A stretch of DNA of 46,799 bases from the NCBI RefSeq assembly GCF_001436305.1, contig NZ_AZFO01000013.1, positions 1,185 to 47,983 of the forward strand, in the 5' to 3' direction. Below, in pieces: positions 39,008 through 46,799 of this stretch. Both the position numbers and the translations under genes were made by a program. The first letter of the stretch is position 1; every line of letters begins with the position of its first letter. The stretch is from Lactobacillus ultunensis DSM 16047 (GTDB lineage: Bacteria > Bacillota > Bacilli > Lactobacillales > Lactobacillaceae). The notes under the pieces are model-generated. The model saw nothing but the letters and a program-made list of their open reading frames with translations. It made no database searches and was not told the origin of the DNA.

Positions 39008-41647
39008 ATGACAGATTTAGCACCTAAATACAACCCAAATGAGGTTGAAAAAGGCAGATATCAAGAATGGCTTGATGAAGATTTATTCAAGCCATCTGGT
39101 GACAAAAAAGCTCACCCATATTCAATTGTTATTCCACCACCAAATGTAACTGGTAAGTTGCACTTGGGTCATGCTTGGGATACTGCAATTCAAGATACTT
39201 TAATTCGTTTCAAGCGTATGCAAGGCTATGATACGCTTTACCTTCCTGGTATGGACCACGCAGGTATTGCTACTCAAGCCAAGGTTGAAGCTAAGCTTCG
39301 CAAACAAGGCAAGGATCGTCATCAAATGGGACGTGAAGCCTTCGTTAAGCAAGTTTGGGACTGGAAAGATGAATACGCAGCAATCATCAAGGGCCAATGG
39401 GCTAAGATGGGTCTTTCACTTGATTACTCAAGAGAAAGATTTACCTTGGATAAAGGTCTTTCTAAGGCTGTAAAAAAGGTCTTCGTACAACTTTACAATG
39501 AAGGCTTGATTTACCGTGGCGAATACATCATCAACTGGGACCCAGCTTTACAAACTGCTTTGAGTGATATCGAAGTTATTCACAAAGATGATAAGGGTGC
39601 CTTCTATCACATCAAGTATCCATTCGTAGATGGCTCAGGTTATGTAGAAATTGCTACTACTCGTCCTGAAACTATGTTTGGTGATACTGCTGTTGCCGTT
39701 GCTCCTGGGGACAAGCGCTACAAGGATATTGTTGGTAAGGAATTAGTATTGCCACTTGTTGGTCGTCATATTCCAATTATTGAAGACCAACACGTAGATC
39801 CGGAATTTGGTACTGGTTTGGTTAAGATTACTCCAGCCCATGACCCTAACGACTTCCAAGTTGGTAACCGTCACAATTTGAAGAGAATTAACGTCATGAA
39901 CGATGACGGTACCATGAACGAAGAATGTGGCAAGTATGCCGGTATGGATCGTTTTGACTGTCGTGAACAATTAGTTAAGGACCTTAAAGAAGAAGGTTAC
40001 TTAATTAAGATTGAACCAATCGTTCACTCAGTTGGTCACTCAGAACGTTCAGGCGTTCAAGTTGAACCAAGACTTTCTAAGCAATGGTTCGTTAAGATGA
40101 AGCCACTTGCTGACAAGGTTCTTGAGAATCAAAAGACTGCTGGCAAGGTAAACTTTGTTCCAGAACGTTTTGAAGGTACTCTTGACCACTGGATGGAAGA
40201 TGTTCATGATTGGTGTATTTCACGTCAATTATGGTGGGGACACCGTATTCCAGCTTGGTACAACAAGAAGACTGGCGAAACTTATGTAGGAGTTGAAGCA
40301 CCTAAGGATGCTGAAAACTGGGAACAAGATCCAGACGTACTTGATACTTGGTTCTCAAGTGCTCTTTGGCCATTTTCAACCTTAGGCTGGCCAGACACCG
40401 ATTCTGCTGATTTTAAGCGTTACTTTCCCACTAATGCTTTGGTAACTGGTTACGACATTATCTTCTTCTGGGTATCCAGAATGATGTTCCAAAGTCTGCA
40501 CTTCACTGGTAAGCGTCCATTTAATGATGTTGTTTTACACGGTTTAATGCGTGATGAACAAGGACGCAAGATGAGTAAGTCACTTGGTAATGGTGTCGAT
40601 CCAATGGATGTTGTTGACAAATACGGTGCCGATGCCCTTCGTTGGTTCTTATTGAACGGTACAGCTCCTGGTCAAGATACTCGTTACGATCCTAAGAAAT
40701 TATCAGCTGCTTGGAACTTCATTAACAAGATTTGGAATGCAAGTCGTTTCGTAATTATGAATCTTCCAGAGGATGCTAAGCCTGCTCATATGCCAGACGT
40801 ATCTAAGTTTGACTTAGCTGATAGCTGGATCTTTGATCGCTTGAACCATGTTGTTGGTGAAGTAATCCGTTTGTTTGACGAATACAAATTCGGTGAAGCA
40901 GGTCGTGAACTTTACAACTTTATCTGGAACGACTTCTGTGACTGGTACATTGAAATTTCTAAGATTGCCTTAAATGGTGATGACGAAGAATTAAAGGCAA
41001 GAAAGCAAGACAACTTAATTTGGATTCTTGACCAAATCTTGCGTTTGATGCACCCAATCATGCCATTTGTAACTGAAAAGTTGTGGCTTTCAATGCCTCA
41101 TGAAGGCAAGTCTATTATGGTTGCTAAGTATCCAGAAACCCACAAGGAATTTGAAAATAAGCAAGCTGATAATGACATGGCCTTCTTGATTGAAACTATC
41201 AAGGCTGTACGTAACATTCGTATGGAAGTAAATGCACCGATGTCTAGTCCAATTGATATTATGATTCAATTAGATGATGCTAAAGACAAGCATATTTTGG
41301 ACGAAAATGCTGATTACGTAGAAAACTTCTTACATCCTAAGGCACTTACTGTGGCTGAAGAAATTGAAGCTCCAAAGCTTGCTAAGACGGCCGTAATTCC
41401 AGGTGCACAGATCTTTGTTCCATTGACTGAATTAGTCAATGTTGACGACGAACTTGCCAAGATGGAAAAGGAAGAAAAGCGTCTTGAAGGTGAAGTTGCT
41501 CGTTCAGAGAAGAAGCTTGCCAATAAAGGCTTTGTTGACCATGCTCCAGAAGCAGTTGTTAATAAGGAAAAAGAAAAGAAGGCTGACTACGAAAGTCAAT
41601 TAGCTGGCGTTCGTGAAAGAATTCAAGATTTGAAAGAGAGTAAATAA
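39008..41647 (+). CDS. valS: Valyl-tRNA synthetase
   Basis: Class I synthetase that charges tRNA-Val. HIGH-type motif HLGH at residues 52-55 in [16 protein letters not shown], editing domain in the middle ([15 protein letters not shown]), KMSKS at residues 521-525, anticodon-binding helices, and the C-terminal coiled-coil arm ([23 protein letters not shown]). 879 residues is normal. The frame is open back into the T-box; the ATG at 39008 after TTGGAGGAAA is the real start. It is followed with no gap by folC. Confidence 0.97.
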   Translation: MTDLAPKYNPNEVEKGRYQEWLDEDLFKPSGDKKAHPYSIVIPPPNVTGKLHLGHAWDTAIQDTLIRFKRMQGYDTLYLPGMDHAGIATQAKVEAKLRKQGKDRHQMGREAFVKQVWDWKDEYAAIIKGQWAKMGLSLDYSRERFTLDKGLSKAVKKVFVQLYNEGLIYRGEYIINWDPALQTALSDIEVIHKDDKGAFYHIKYPFVDGSGYVEIATTRPETMFGDTAVAVAPGDKRYKDIVGKELVLPLVGRHIPIIEDQHVDPEFGTGLVKITPAHDPNDFQVGNRHNLKRINVMNDDGTMNEECGKYAGMDRFDCREQLVKDLKEEGYLIKIEPIVHSVGHSERSGVQVEPRLSKQWFVKMKPLADKVLENQKTAGKVNFVPERFEGTLDHWMEDVHDWCISRQLWWGHRIPAWYNKKTGETYVGVEAPKDAENWEQDPDVLDTWFSSALWPFSTLGWPDTDSADFKRYFPTNALVTGYDIIFFWVSRMMFQSLHFTGKRPFNDVVLHGLMRDEQGRKMSKSLGNGVDPMDVVDKYGADALRWFLLNGTAPGQDTRYDPKKLSAAWNFINKIWNASRFVIMNLPEDAKPAHMPDVSKFDLADSWIFDRLNHVVGEVIRLFDEYKFGEAGRELYNFIWNDFCDWYIEISKIALNGDDEELKARKQDNLIWILDQILRLMHPIMPFVTEKLWLSMPHEGKSIMVAKYPETHKEFENKQADNDMAFLIETIKAVRNIRMEVNAPMSSPIDIMIQLDDAKDKHILDENADYVENFLHPKALTVAEEIEAPKLAKTAVIPGAQIFVPLTELVNVDDELAKMEKEEKRLEGEVARSEKKLANKGFVDHAPEAVVNKEKEKKADYESQLAGVRERIQDLKESK

Positions 41648-42898
41648 TTGAAGTTTGCTAATGCTCAAGAGGTAATCAGTTACCTGTATTCTCTGCCTCA
41701 CTTGCATCCCAAGAATGATCTTTCTTTTATCAAAAAAGTACTAGCAGAATTGGGGAATCCGCAAGATAAAGTGAAGACGATTCACATTACGGGCACGAAT
41801 GGCAAGGGCTCAACTTCATATTATTTATCAAACCTACTCAAAAAGGCTGGTCAGAAGACTGGCCTTTTTGTCTCACCATATGTCTATCGTTTTAATGAAC
41901 GAATTCAATTGAATAATCAAGACATTAGTGATGATGATCTGGTTAAAGCTGCTAACATCGTTCAGGCTGCTTGCGATAGATTGGAGAAATTTTCATTAGT
42001 TACTTTTGAGTATGAAGTAGCTATAGCCTTTGTTTATTTCGCTCAAAAAAAGTGTGATTATGCAGTTATTGAAGTAGGTATCGGTGGTGAACATGACAAG
42101 ACTAATGTCATAACGCCTGAGGTTAGTGTGATTACGACAATTGGTTTGGATCATGAAAAAATTATCGGGCCAACAATTCAAGATATTGCACGAGAAAAAA
42201 GTGGCATTATTAAAAATCATCGATCTGTAGTTTTAGGAAATGTACCTCAAAACGTCCTTCTAATTTTGCTAGAAAAGGCTAAAGCAGAGAATGCTTCTGT
42301 TTATCAATTAGGAAAAGATTTTGACGTTAGTGTTGCTAAAGAAATTAATTATGATGATCCAAATCATAGTTTAACTTTTAAGTTACGTCCAAAAGTTGAA
42401 GCTTTCGATATTGCTGTTGCATTTAAGGCCTTTAGTTTACTGAAACTAAATTTGTCGACGGCAGAGATAGAACAAGCAATTAACCAAACGACTATACCAG
42501 GTCGCTATCAGATTTTGCAGAAAAAACCACTAATTATTTTGGACGGTGCACATAATATTCAAGCAATGACTAATTTGCTAAATGTAGTTCATGCAATAGC
42601 TAAACAAAAACAAGGACATGTTTATGCTTTAGTGACTATGATGAAAGATAAAGATTTGGAGCAAGTTTTTGATTTATTTGATAAGCAAGATCAAGTTTTG
42701 CTTACAACTTTGTCTTACCCACGTGTAGCAAAAGAAAATGATTTTCCAATTGATGTCCAAAGAAGATATAATTATGAGGGAAACTATCAAACCGGATTTA
42801 CTGAATTAAAAAAGAAGCTAAATGATAATGATATCTTGCTCGTTACAGGTTCATTTTATTTAGTAAGTGCGATTTTGAATTGGAAAGGGAAAAAGTAA
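41648..42898 (+). CDS. folC: Folylpolyglutamate/dihydrofolate synthase
   Basis: Adds glutamate to folates in the cytosol. It has the Mur-ligase-like ATP loop HITGTNGKGSTSYYLSNLL near residue 48, the folate-binding region GLFVSPYVYRFNERIQ, the omega-loop VIEVGIGGEHDKTNVI and the ILDGAHN motif near residue 297. 416 residues. TTG start directly after the valS stop, with a weak GAGAG site, so expression probably depends on translational coupling to valS. The order valS-folC is common in Firmicutes. Confidence 0.93.
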   Translation: MKFANAQEVISYLYSLPHLHPKNDLSFIKKVLAELGNPQDKVKTIHITGTNGKGSTSYYLSNLLKKAGQKTGLFVSPYVYRFNERIQLNNQDISDDDLVKAANIVQAACDRLEKFSLVTFEYEVAIAFVYFAQKKCDYAVIEVGIGGEHDKTNVITPEVSVITTIGLDHEKIIGPTIQDIAREKSGIIKNHRSVVLGNVPQNVLLILLEKAKAENASVYQLGKDFDVSVAKEINYDDPNHSLTFKLRPKVEAFDIAVAFKAFSLLKLNLSTAEIEQAINQTTIPGRYQILQKKPLIILDGAHNIQAMTNLLNVVHAIAKQKQGHVYALVTMMKDKDLEQVFDLFDKQDQVLLTTLSYPRVAKENDFPIDVQRRYNYEGNYQTGFTELKKKLNDNDILLVTGSFYLVSAILNWKGKK

Positions 42899-43575
42899 TG
42901 CATGTTAAAGGAATAAATGATGATATTCAAGGCATTATTTTTGATTTGGACGGCTTGCTGGTCAATTCAGAAAAGTTGTATTGGGATGCCAATATTCAAG
43001 CGGCAGAAGAAGATAAACTTGGTACACCGCGGGATGCTTATCTGAAATTGACTGGTGCGACAGTGAAAGAAATGCAGGATTTTTATCATAAGTATTTCAA
43101 AACTGCAGCTGATCGTGACCGATTTATTAAACGGACAGATGATCTAGTTTGGCAGTGGACCGATGAAGGAAAGCTCAAGCTGCAAGAAGGCGTGCAAGCA
43201 GCGTTAGATGAATTTCAGAAGCGAGGTTTGCATATGGCAATTGCTTCTAGTAATTATGAAGACGTTTTACAACATGCACTTTGGGCAACTGGAATTAGAA
43301 ATTATTTTGATTTTCATCTTAGCTACTTAGATGTGCAAAAAGGCCACATTAAAGCTAAGCCAGCACCAGACATCTATTTAGCTGCTGCTAAAAAAATAGG
43401 TTTACCCAGACAAAATATTCTGGTGTTTGAAGATTCTTCAACCGGTGTACAATCGGCAGCTAATGCTGGCTTAAAATGTGTAATGGTGCCAGATTTGATT
43501 CCACCTACGGAAAAAGATAAGCAAAATGCTGTAATGATTTGTAAAAACTTTTTTGAATTTCTCAAGAGAATTTAG
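42898..43575 (+). CDS. HAD superfamily phosphatase, beta-phosphoglucomutase-like
   Basis: 225 residues. HAD motif I FDLDGLL (Asp16 and Asp18), alpha-helical cap in residues 25-95, motif II IASSNYEDV, motif III KAKPAPDIY and motif IV FEDSSTGVQSAANAG are all present. The substrate is probably a small sugar phosphate, but cannot be told from sequence. ATG start overlaps the folC stop by one base (TAATG) with GGAAAGGGA upstream; an earlier in-frame TTG at 42880 is less likely. Confidence 0.9.
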   Translation: MHVKGINDDIQGIIFDLDGLLVNSEKLYWDANIQAAEEDKLGTPRDAYLKLTGATVKEMQDFYHKYFKTAADRDRFIKRTDDLVWQWTDEGKLKLQEGVQAALDEFQKRGLHMAIASSNYEDVLQHALWATGIRNYFDFHLSYLDVQKGHIKAKPAPDIYLAAAKKIGLPRQNILVFEDSSTGVQSAANAGLKCVMVPDLIPPTEKDKQNAVMICKNFFEFLKRI

Positions 43576-43611
43576 CCCTTTTTTGCGTAATAAGTAATGA
43601 GGGGGAATTTT

Positions 43612-44235
43612 ATGATAAAAAAGAACTCAAATCATTGCTTTGTAAATACGGACTTAGAGTTGTTGACACATTTGTTTGAACAGTTTAAGGATCAAGGAAT
43701 TACTGATTTTAAGCAATTAATATTGTTCTTACGTAAGCACGAACTTACTAGTTTTGACGAGTTGGTACAATATATTACCGGTCCTGATTGTCCAGATGAA
43801 GTTGCTATTGCTGCTGAGGAAGTATTTGATCGCTTACGAATGGCTTCACCCAAGCGAAAAGCGGTTTTAACTTCTAGCGTAGAAGTAGGCAACTATTTAG
43901 CTGATAAGCTTGTTGGCCATAAGCAAGAGGAATTATGGGCTTTATACATTGACAATGGTAGTCATGTTATTGCTGAGAAAAAGCTTTTTCAAGGAACATT
44001 AAATAGATCGGTTGCTCATCCGCGGGAAATTTTCCGCTGGGCTGTAATCTATGGATGTTCAGGTATTTTTATTGCTCATAATCATCCGAGTGGCAAATTA
44101 ATGCCATCTTCGAATGATTTTGAATTGACTGAAGATCTTAATGAAGTAGCCAAAATGATGAAAATTGACTTTTTGGATCATTTCATTGTGGGTCAGGGAC
44201 ACTATTTGAGCATGCGTGAAGAGAAATTGTTTTAA
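43612..44235 (+). CDS. radC: RadC/YsxA-type JAB domain protein
   Basis: 207 residues. A short helix-hairpin-like N-terminal part precedes the JAMM metal site AHNHPSG near residue 160 with a following Ser-x-x-Asp in SSNDFELTEDL. Despite the name, a role in DNA repair is unsupported in the family and the function is open. The start at 43612 follows GAGGGGG by seven bases; the ATG at 43597 overlaps that site. It lies just upstream of mreB, as radC does in Bacillus. Confidence 0.92.
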   Translation: MIKKNSNHCFVNTDLELLTHLFEQFKDQGITDFKQLILFLRKHELTSFDELVQYITGPDCPDEVAIAAEEVFDRLRMASPKRKAVLTSSVEVGNYLADKLVGHKQEELWALYIDNGSHVIAEKKLFQGTLNRSVAHPREIFRWAVIYGCSGIFIAHNHPSGKLMPSSNDFELTEDLNEVAKMMKIDFLDHFIVGQGHYLSMREEKLF

Positions 44236-44269
44236 ACTTCTTTAAAATTCACGCGAAAATCAACTTTAA

Positions 44270-44288
44270 AGAGATAGTATGCTATAAT
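44270..44288 (+). promoter_or_regulatory. mreB promoter, extended -10
   Basis: TGCTATAAT with TATAAT at 44283-44288 and the TG of an extended -10. The -35 is weak. The ribosome site AAGGAGAG precedes the GTG at 44330. Confidence 0.6.
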
Positions 44289-44329
44289 TATTCAAGATTT
44301 AGAGACCGCAACAATAAGGAGAGATTTTT

Positions 44330-45334
44330 GTGTTTGGATTAGGTACAAAAAATATTGGTATTGATTTAGGTACAGCCAATACACTTGTTTATATGGAAGG
44401 TAAAGGAATTGTTTTAAGAGAACCTTCTGTAGTAGCAAAGAATACACAAACTGGTGAAGTTATCGCCGTGGGTTCAGAAGCTAAAGAAATGATTGGTAGA
44501 ACACCTGGTACTATTGTGGCTATTCGCCCAATGAGAGATGGTGTAATTGCTGATTATGACACGACTGCTGCTATGCTTAAGTACTTTATAGAAAAGACGG
44601 TTAGCAATTCTAAACCTTCAGTAATGGTATGTGTTCCTTCAGGTGTTACTGAAGTTGAAAAACGGGCTGTTATTGATGCTACTAGAGTAGCAGGAGCTCG
44701 TGAGGCTTTTGTTATTGAAGAACCATTTGCTGCAGCTATTGGTGCTGGGCTTCCAGTTATGGATCCTACTGGTTCGATGGTTGTTGATATTGGTGGAGGT
44801 ACTACAGATGTAGCTACTATTTCGTTAGGTGGTATTGTATCATCAACTTCAATTCGTCAAGCTGGTGATAAGTTTAATAGTGCAATTATTAATCATATTC
44901 ATTCTAGCTTTAACTTATTAATAGGTGAAAGAACTGCTGAAGATATTAAAATTCAGATTGGTTCTGCCTCTGTAGAAAAAGCTAAAGAAATCGAATCAAT
45001 GAATATTCGTGGTCGTGATTTAGTTACTGGTTTACCAAAATCAGTTGATGTTGAAGCTGTTGATATTGCTAAAGCTATTCAAGATGTTGTACAAAATATT
45101 ATTATTGCAATTAAGGAAACTTTGGAACAAACTTCACCTGAAATTGCTGCTGATGTTATTGATCATGGCATTATATTGACTGGTGGCGGTGCATTGTTGA
45201 AGAATTTACCAGAAGTTATTTCTGAAGCAACCAAGGTTCCTGTATTTATTGCTCAAAATCCACTTGATTGTGTAGCAATTGGTACTGGTGAATCACTAAA
45301 AAATATTGAAGTAATGCGTAAAAGTCGCAAATAA
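44330..45334 (+). CDS. mreB: Rod-shape-determining protein MreB
   Basis: Actin-like ATPase of the elongation machinery. It has [25 protein letters not shown] at the N-terminus, [18 protein letters not shown] in the middle and [17 protein letters not shown] near residue 280. 334 residues, GTG start. It is followed by mreC and mreD in the standard order. It is a second MreB-family gene after the one at 12942, and this one has the classical mreBCD context. Confidence 0.96.
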   Translation: MFGLGTKNIGIDLGTANTLVYMEGKGIVLREPSVVAKNTQTGEVIAVGSEAKEMIGRTPGTIVAIRPMRDGVIADYDTTAAMLKYFIEKTVSNSKPSVMVCVPSGVTEVEKRAVIDATRVAGAREAFVIEEPFAAAIGAGLPVMDPTGSMVVDIGGGTTDVATISLGGIVSSTSIRQAGDKFNSAIINHIHSSFNLLIGERTAEDIKIQIGSASVEKAKEIESMNIRGRDLVTGLPKSVDVEAVDIAKAIQDVVQNIIIAIKETLEQTSPEIAADVIDHGIILTGGGALLKNLPEVISEATKVPVFIAQNPLDCVAIGTGESLKNIEVMRKSRK

Positions 45335-45335
45335 T

Positions 45336-45366
45336 AAAAAAGCCGGCTGTAGCCGGTTTTTTCTTA
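45336..45366 (+). terminator. Hairpin between mreB and mreC
   Basis: CCGGC/GCCGG stem extended by A-run/T-run pairing around a bulged G, loop TGTA, then TTTTTT. As mreC starts 14 bases later with no visible promoter, it probably acts as a partial terminator that lowers mreCD relative to mreB. Confidence 0.75.
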
Positions 45367-45379
45367 GGATCAATTCTTA

Positions 45380-46231
45380 ATGAAAAAATTTCTGCAAAAT
45401 AAAAAATTATTATCAACTTTTATTATAATAGTTACTGTTTTAGCCGTTTTAGGCGGAAGTGTTAGTTTGCGTAATAAACGTAATACACCATTTTTAGTTC
45501 AAAGTTTAGGCAACGATCTTGTTGCTCTGGGGACTAGAATAATTGATATTCCAGTTAGCTTTGTCTCAAATGGGTTAAACAGTGTCCATAATATTTTAAA
45601 TACTCAAGAAGAAAATGATCATTTAAAGCGTGAAGTTACTGAATTAGGACAAACCAAAGCACAAAATGCCATAATTCAAAAAGAAAACAAACAATTAAAG
45701 TCTGCTTTAAAATTAAAAGATACATTAAGTGGTTATATGATGGTTAATGCTTCAGTTATTTCACGTGCTCCAGATACTTGGTCAGATATATTGACAATTA
45801 ATAAGGGGAGTTCTGCAGGTATTAAGAAGAATATGGCTGTGATGAGTGGTGGTGGTGTTATTGGTCGAATTCTTGAAGCAAATGCTGCTTCTTCTAAGGT
45901 TGAATTAATTACTACTACTGATGAATCAGCTAATCGTTTTTCCGTCCAAGCAGATGCTTCTAATGGTAAAAGTGTGCACGGAATTATTACTGTCACTTCG
46001 AATAACAATTTAGCCTTTACGCAAGCAGTTGACGGACGTAAACTGAAGGCAGGTACTAGAGTTTACACTAGTGGTATGGGTAGTAACTCTCCTAAAGGCT
46101 TATTAATTGGTACTGTAACAAATACAACTCGTGATTCATTTGGCTTATCTGATCAGATTCGTATTAAGCCTGCTGGAGATATTAATGATCCATCTGTAGT
46201 GACAGTTATTGAAAGACAGGTGGCTAACTGA
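45380..46231 (+). CDS. mreC: Rod-shape-determining protein MreC
   Basis: Bitopic scaffold linking MreB to the outside synthases. Short cytoplasmic N-terminus with KKFLQNKKLL, one membrane helix (about residues 11-30), a coiled coil (about 70-110, EENDHLKREVTELGQTKAQNAIIQKENKQLKSAL) and the double beta-barrel domain with INKGSSAGIKKNMAVMSGGGVIGRI. 283 residues. The stop overlaps the mreD start by one base (TGATG). Confidence 0.96.
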   Translation: MKKFLQNKKLLSTFIIIVTVLAVLGGSVSLRNKRNTPFLVQSLGNDLVALGTRIIDIPVSFVSNGLNSVHNILNTQEENDHLKREVTELGQTKAQNAIIQKENKQLKSALKLKDTLSGYMMVNASVISRAPDTWSDILTINKGSSAGIKKNMAVMSGGGVIGRILEANAASSKVELITTTDESANRFSVQADASNGKSVHGIITVTSNNNLAFTQAVDGRKLKAGTRVYTSGMGSNSPKGLLIGTVTNTTRDSFGLSDQIRIKPAGDINDPSVVTVIERQVAN

Positions 46232-46770
46232 TGTCTATTTTGCGTAAATGGGCGTTGGCAATTGCAATTTTTATAGCTTTGATTGTTGATGGAATTTGTT
46301 CTCTTTATCTTCATCAATTTATGACTTATGATAATTTTGGTGTTACAAGCGTAATTCTACCAATTAGTATGATGCTTATTGGTTTGTTTGACGATACTAA
46401 CGAGAAAGAAATCTATTTAGCTATTGGGGCAGGAGTTGTTGCTGACATTTATTTTTACAGTATTGTCGGTATTTATACAGTTTTTTTACCAGTCAGCTGT
46501 TGGATTTGTCAAAAAGTAGCCCGATTTTTACCAGAAATTTTCTGGGCTAGACTTATTGTAATTTTAGTAGGAACAACTGCATTTGTTGCCTATAGTTGTC
46601 TTATTTTTGATATAATCGGCCTTGTAGCTACTTCAATTTATACTTTGTTAATGGAATTATTAGTTAATCTAGGTTGGTCAATTATTTTCTTCATTTTGTT
46701 ATATTGGATTTGGGGTAATTTGGTACAAGATTATCCATTCTTAGTTGATTTGAAAGCTTATCGCGTATAA
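46231..46770 (+). CDS. mreD: Rod-shape-determining protein MreD
   Basis: Polytopic membrane partner of MreC, 179 residues with five to six hydrophobic segments and the family-like LPISMMLIGLFDD and YSIVGIYTVFLPVSCW regions. It is coupled to mreC through a one-base overlap. The last 29 bases of the window after it contain GTGTCTGGG, perhaps the left arm of a terminator cut by the window end. Confidence 0.92.
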   Translation: MSILRKWALAIAIFIALIVDGICSLYLHQFMTYDNFGVTSVILPISMMLIGLFDDTNEKEIYLAIGAGVVADIYFYSIVGIYTVFLPVSCWICQKVARFLPEIFWARLIVILVGTTAFVAYSCLIFDIIGLVATSIYTLLMELLVNLGWSIIFFILLYWIWGNLVQDYPFLVDLKAYRV

Positions 46771-46799
46771 AAATAAAGTGTCTGGGAAAAAACTAACCC

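Overview
The window looks like a chromosomal segment of a low-GC, rod-shaped lactic acid bacterium, most likely a Lactobacillus of the acidophilus/crispatus/helveticus group. Support comes from AT-rich DNA, strong GGAGG ribosome binding sites, a tdk-prfA-prmC-sua5-upp-atp gene order, DUF1146, DUF2969 and YidD genes between the atp operon and rodA, a SLAP-like surface protein, and a Firmicutes T-box in front of valS. Species is inferred, not proven.

Layout. Positions 1-124 hold the end of a tRNA-Glu and a complete tRNA-Gln. 208-1560 (minus) is murT. 1708-5254 is tdk, prfA, prmC and the sua5-type threonylcarbamoyl-AMP synthase, followed by upp. 6093-12567 is the complete F1Fo ATP synthase operon atpBEFHAGDC. 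12628-15689 is a cell-shape block: DUF1146 protein, mbl-type MreB, yidD, DUF2969 protein, rodA. 15801-19408 (minus) holds uspA, a small membrane protein, an unannotated 6S RNA with its own promoter and terminator, rarA, a YueI-type gene and rpsD, which has a structured leader RNA. 19690-23868 is ezrA, nifZ-type cysteine desulfurase and thiI.

23970-37875 is an accessory region that appears to be inserted between thiI and the rluB-valS block. It is more AT-rich and uses ATA codons more freely. Three Rgg/MutR-like regulators and a secreted SLAP-like protein come first. Then comes a five-gene envelope polymer locus: a GtrB/CsbB-type glycosyltransferase, two paralogous GT-C-like membrane proteins, a 977-residue LtaS-like glycerolphosphate transferase with an extra membrane domain, and a GtrA/GtcA-type flippase. 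Three more Rgg-like regulators close the region. Each regulator transcription unit has a TTC-N6-GAA palindrome upstream of its first gene (23944, 24839, 25801, 35397). I infer a regulated module that makes and/or glycosylates a lipoteichoic-acid-like polymer. This is the most promising candidate for an undescribed system here.

37962-46770 returns to core genes: rluB/rsuA-type pseudouridine synthase, T-box (GUA specifier)-valS-folC, a HAD phosphatase, radC, and mreB-mreC-mreD. No CRISPR array, insertion sequence, prophage gene or rRNA was seen.
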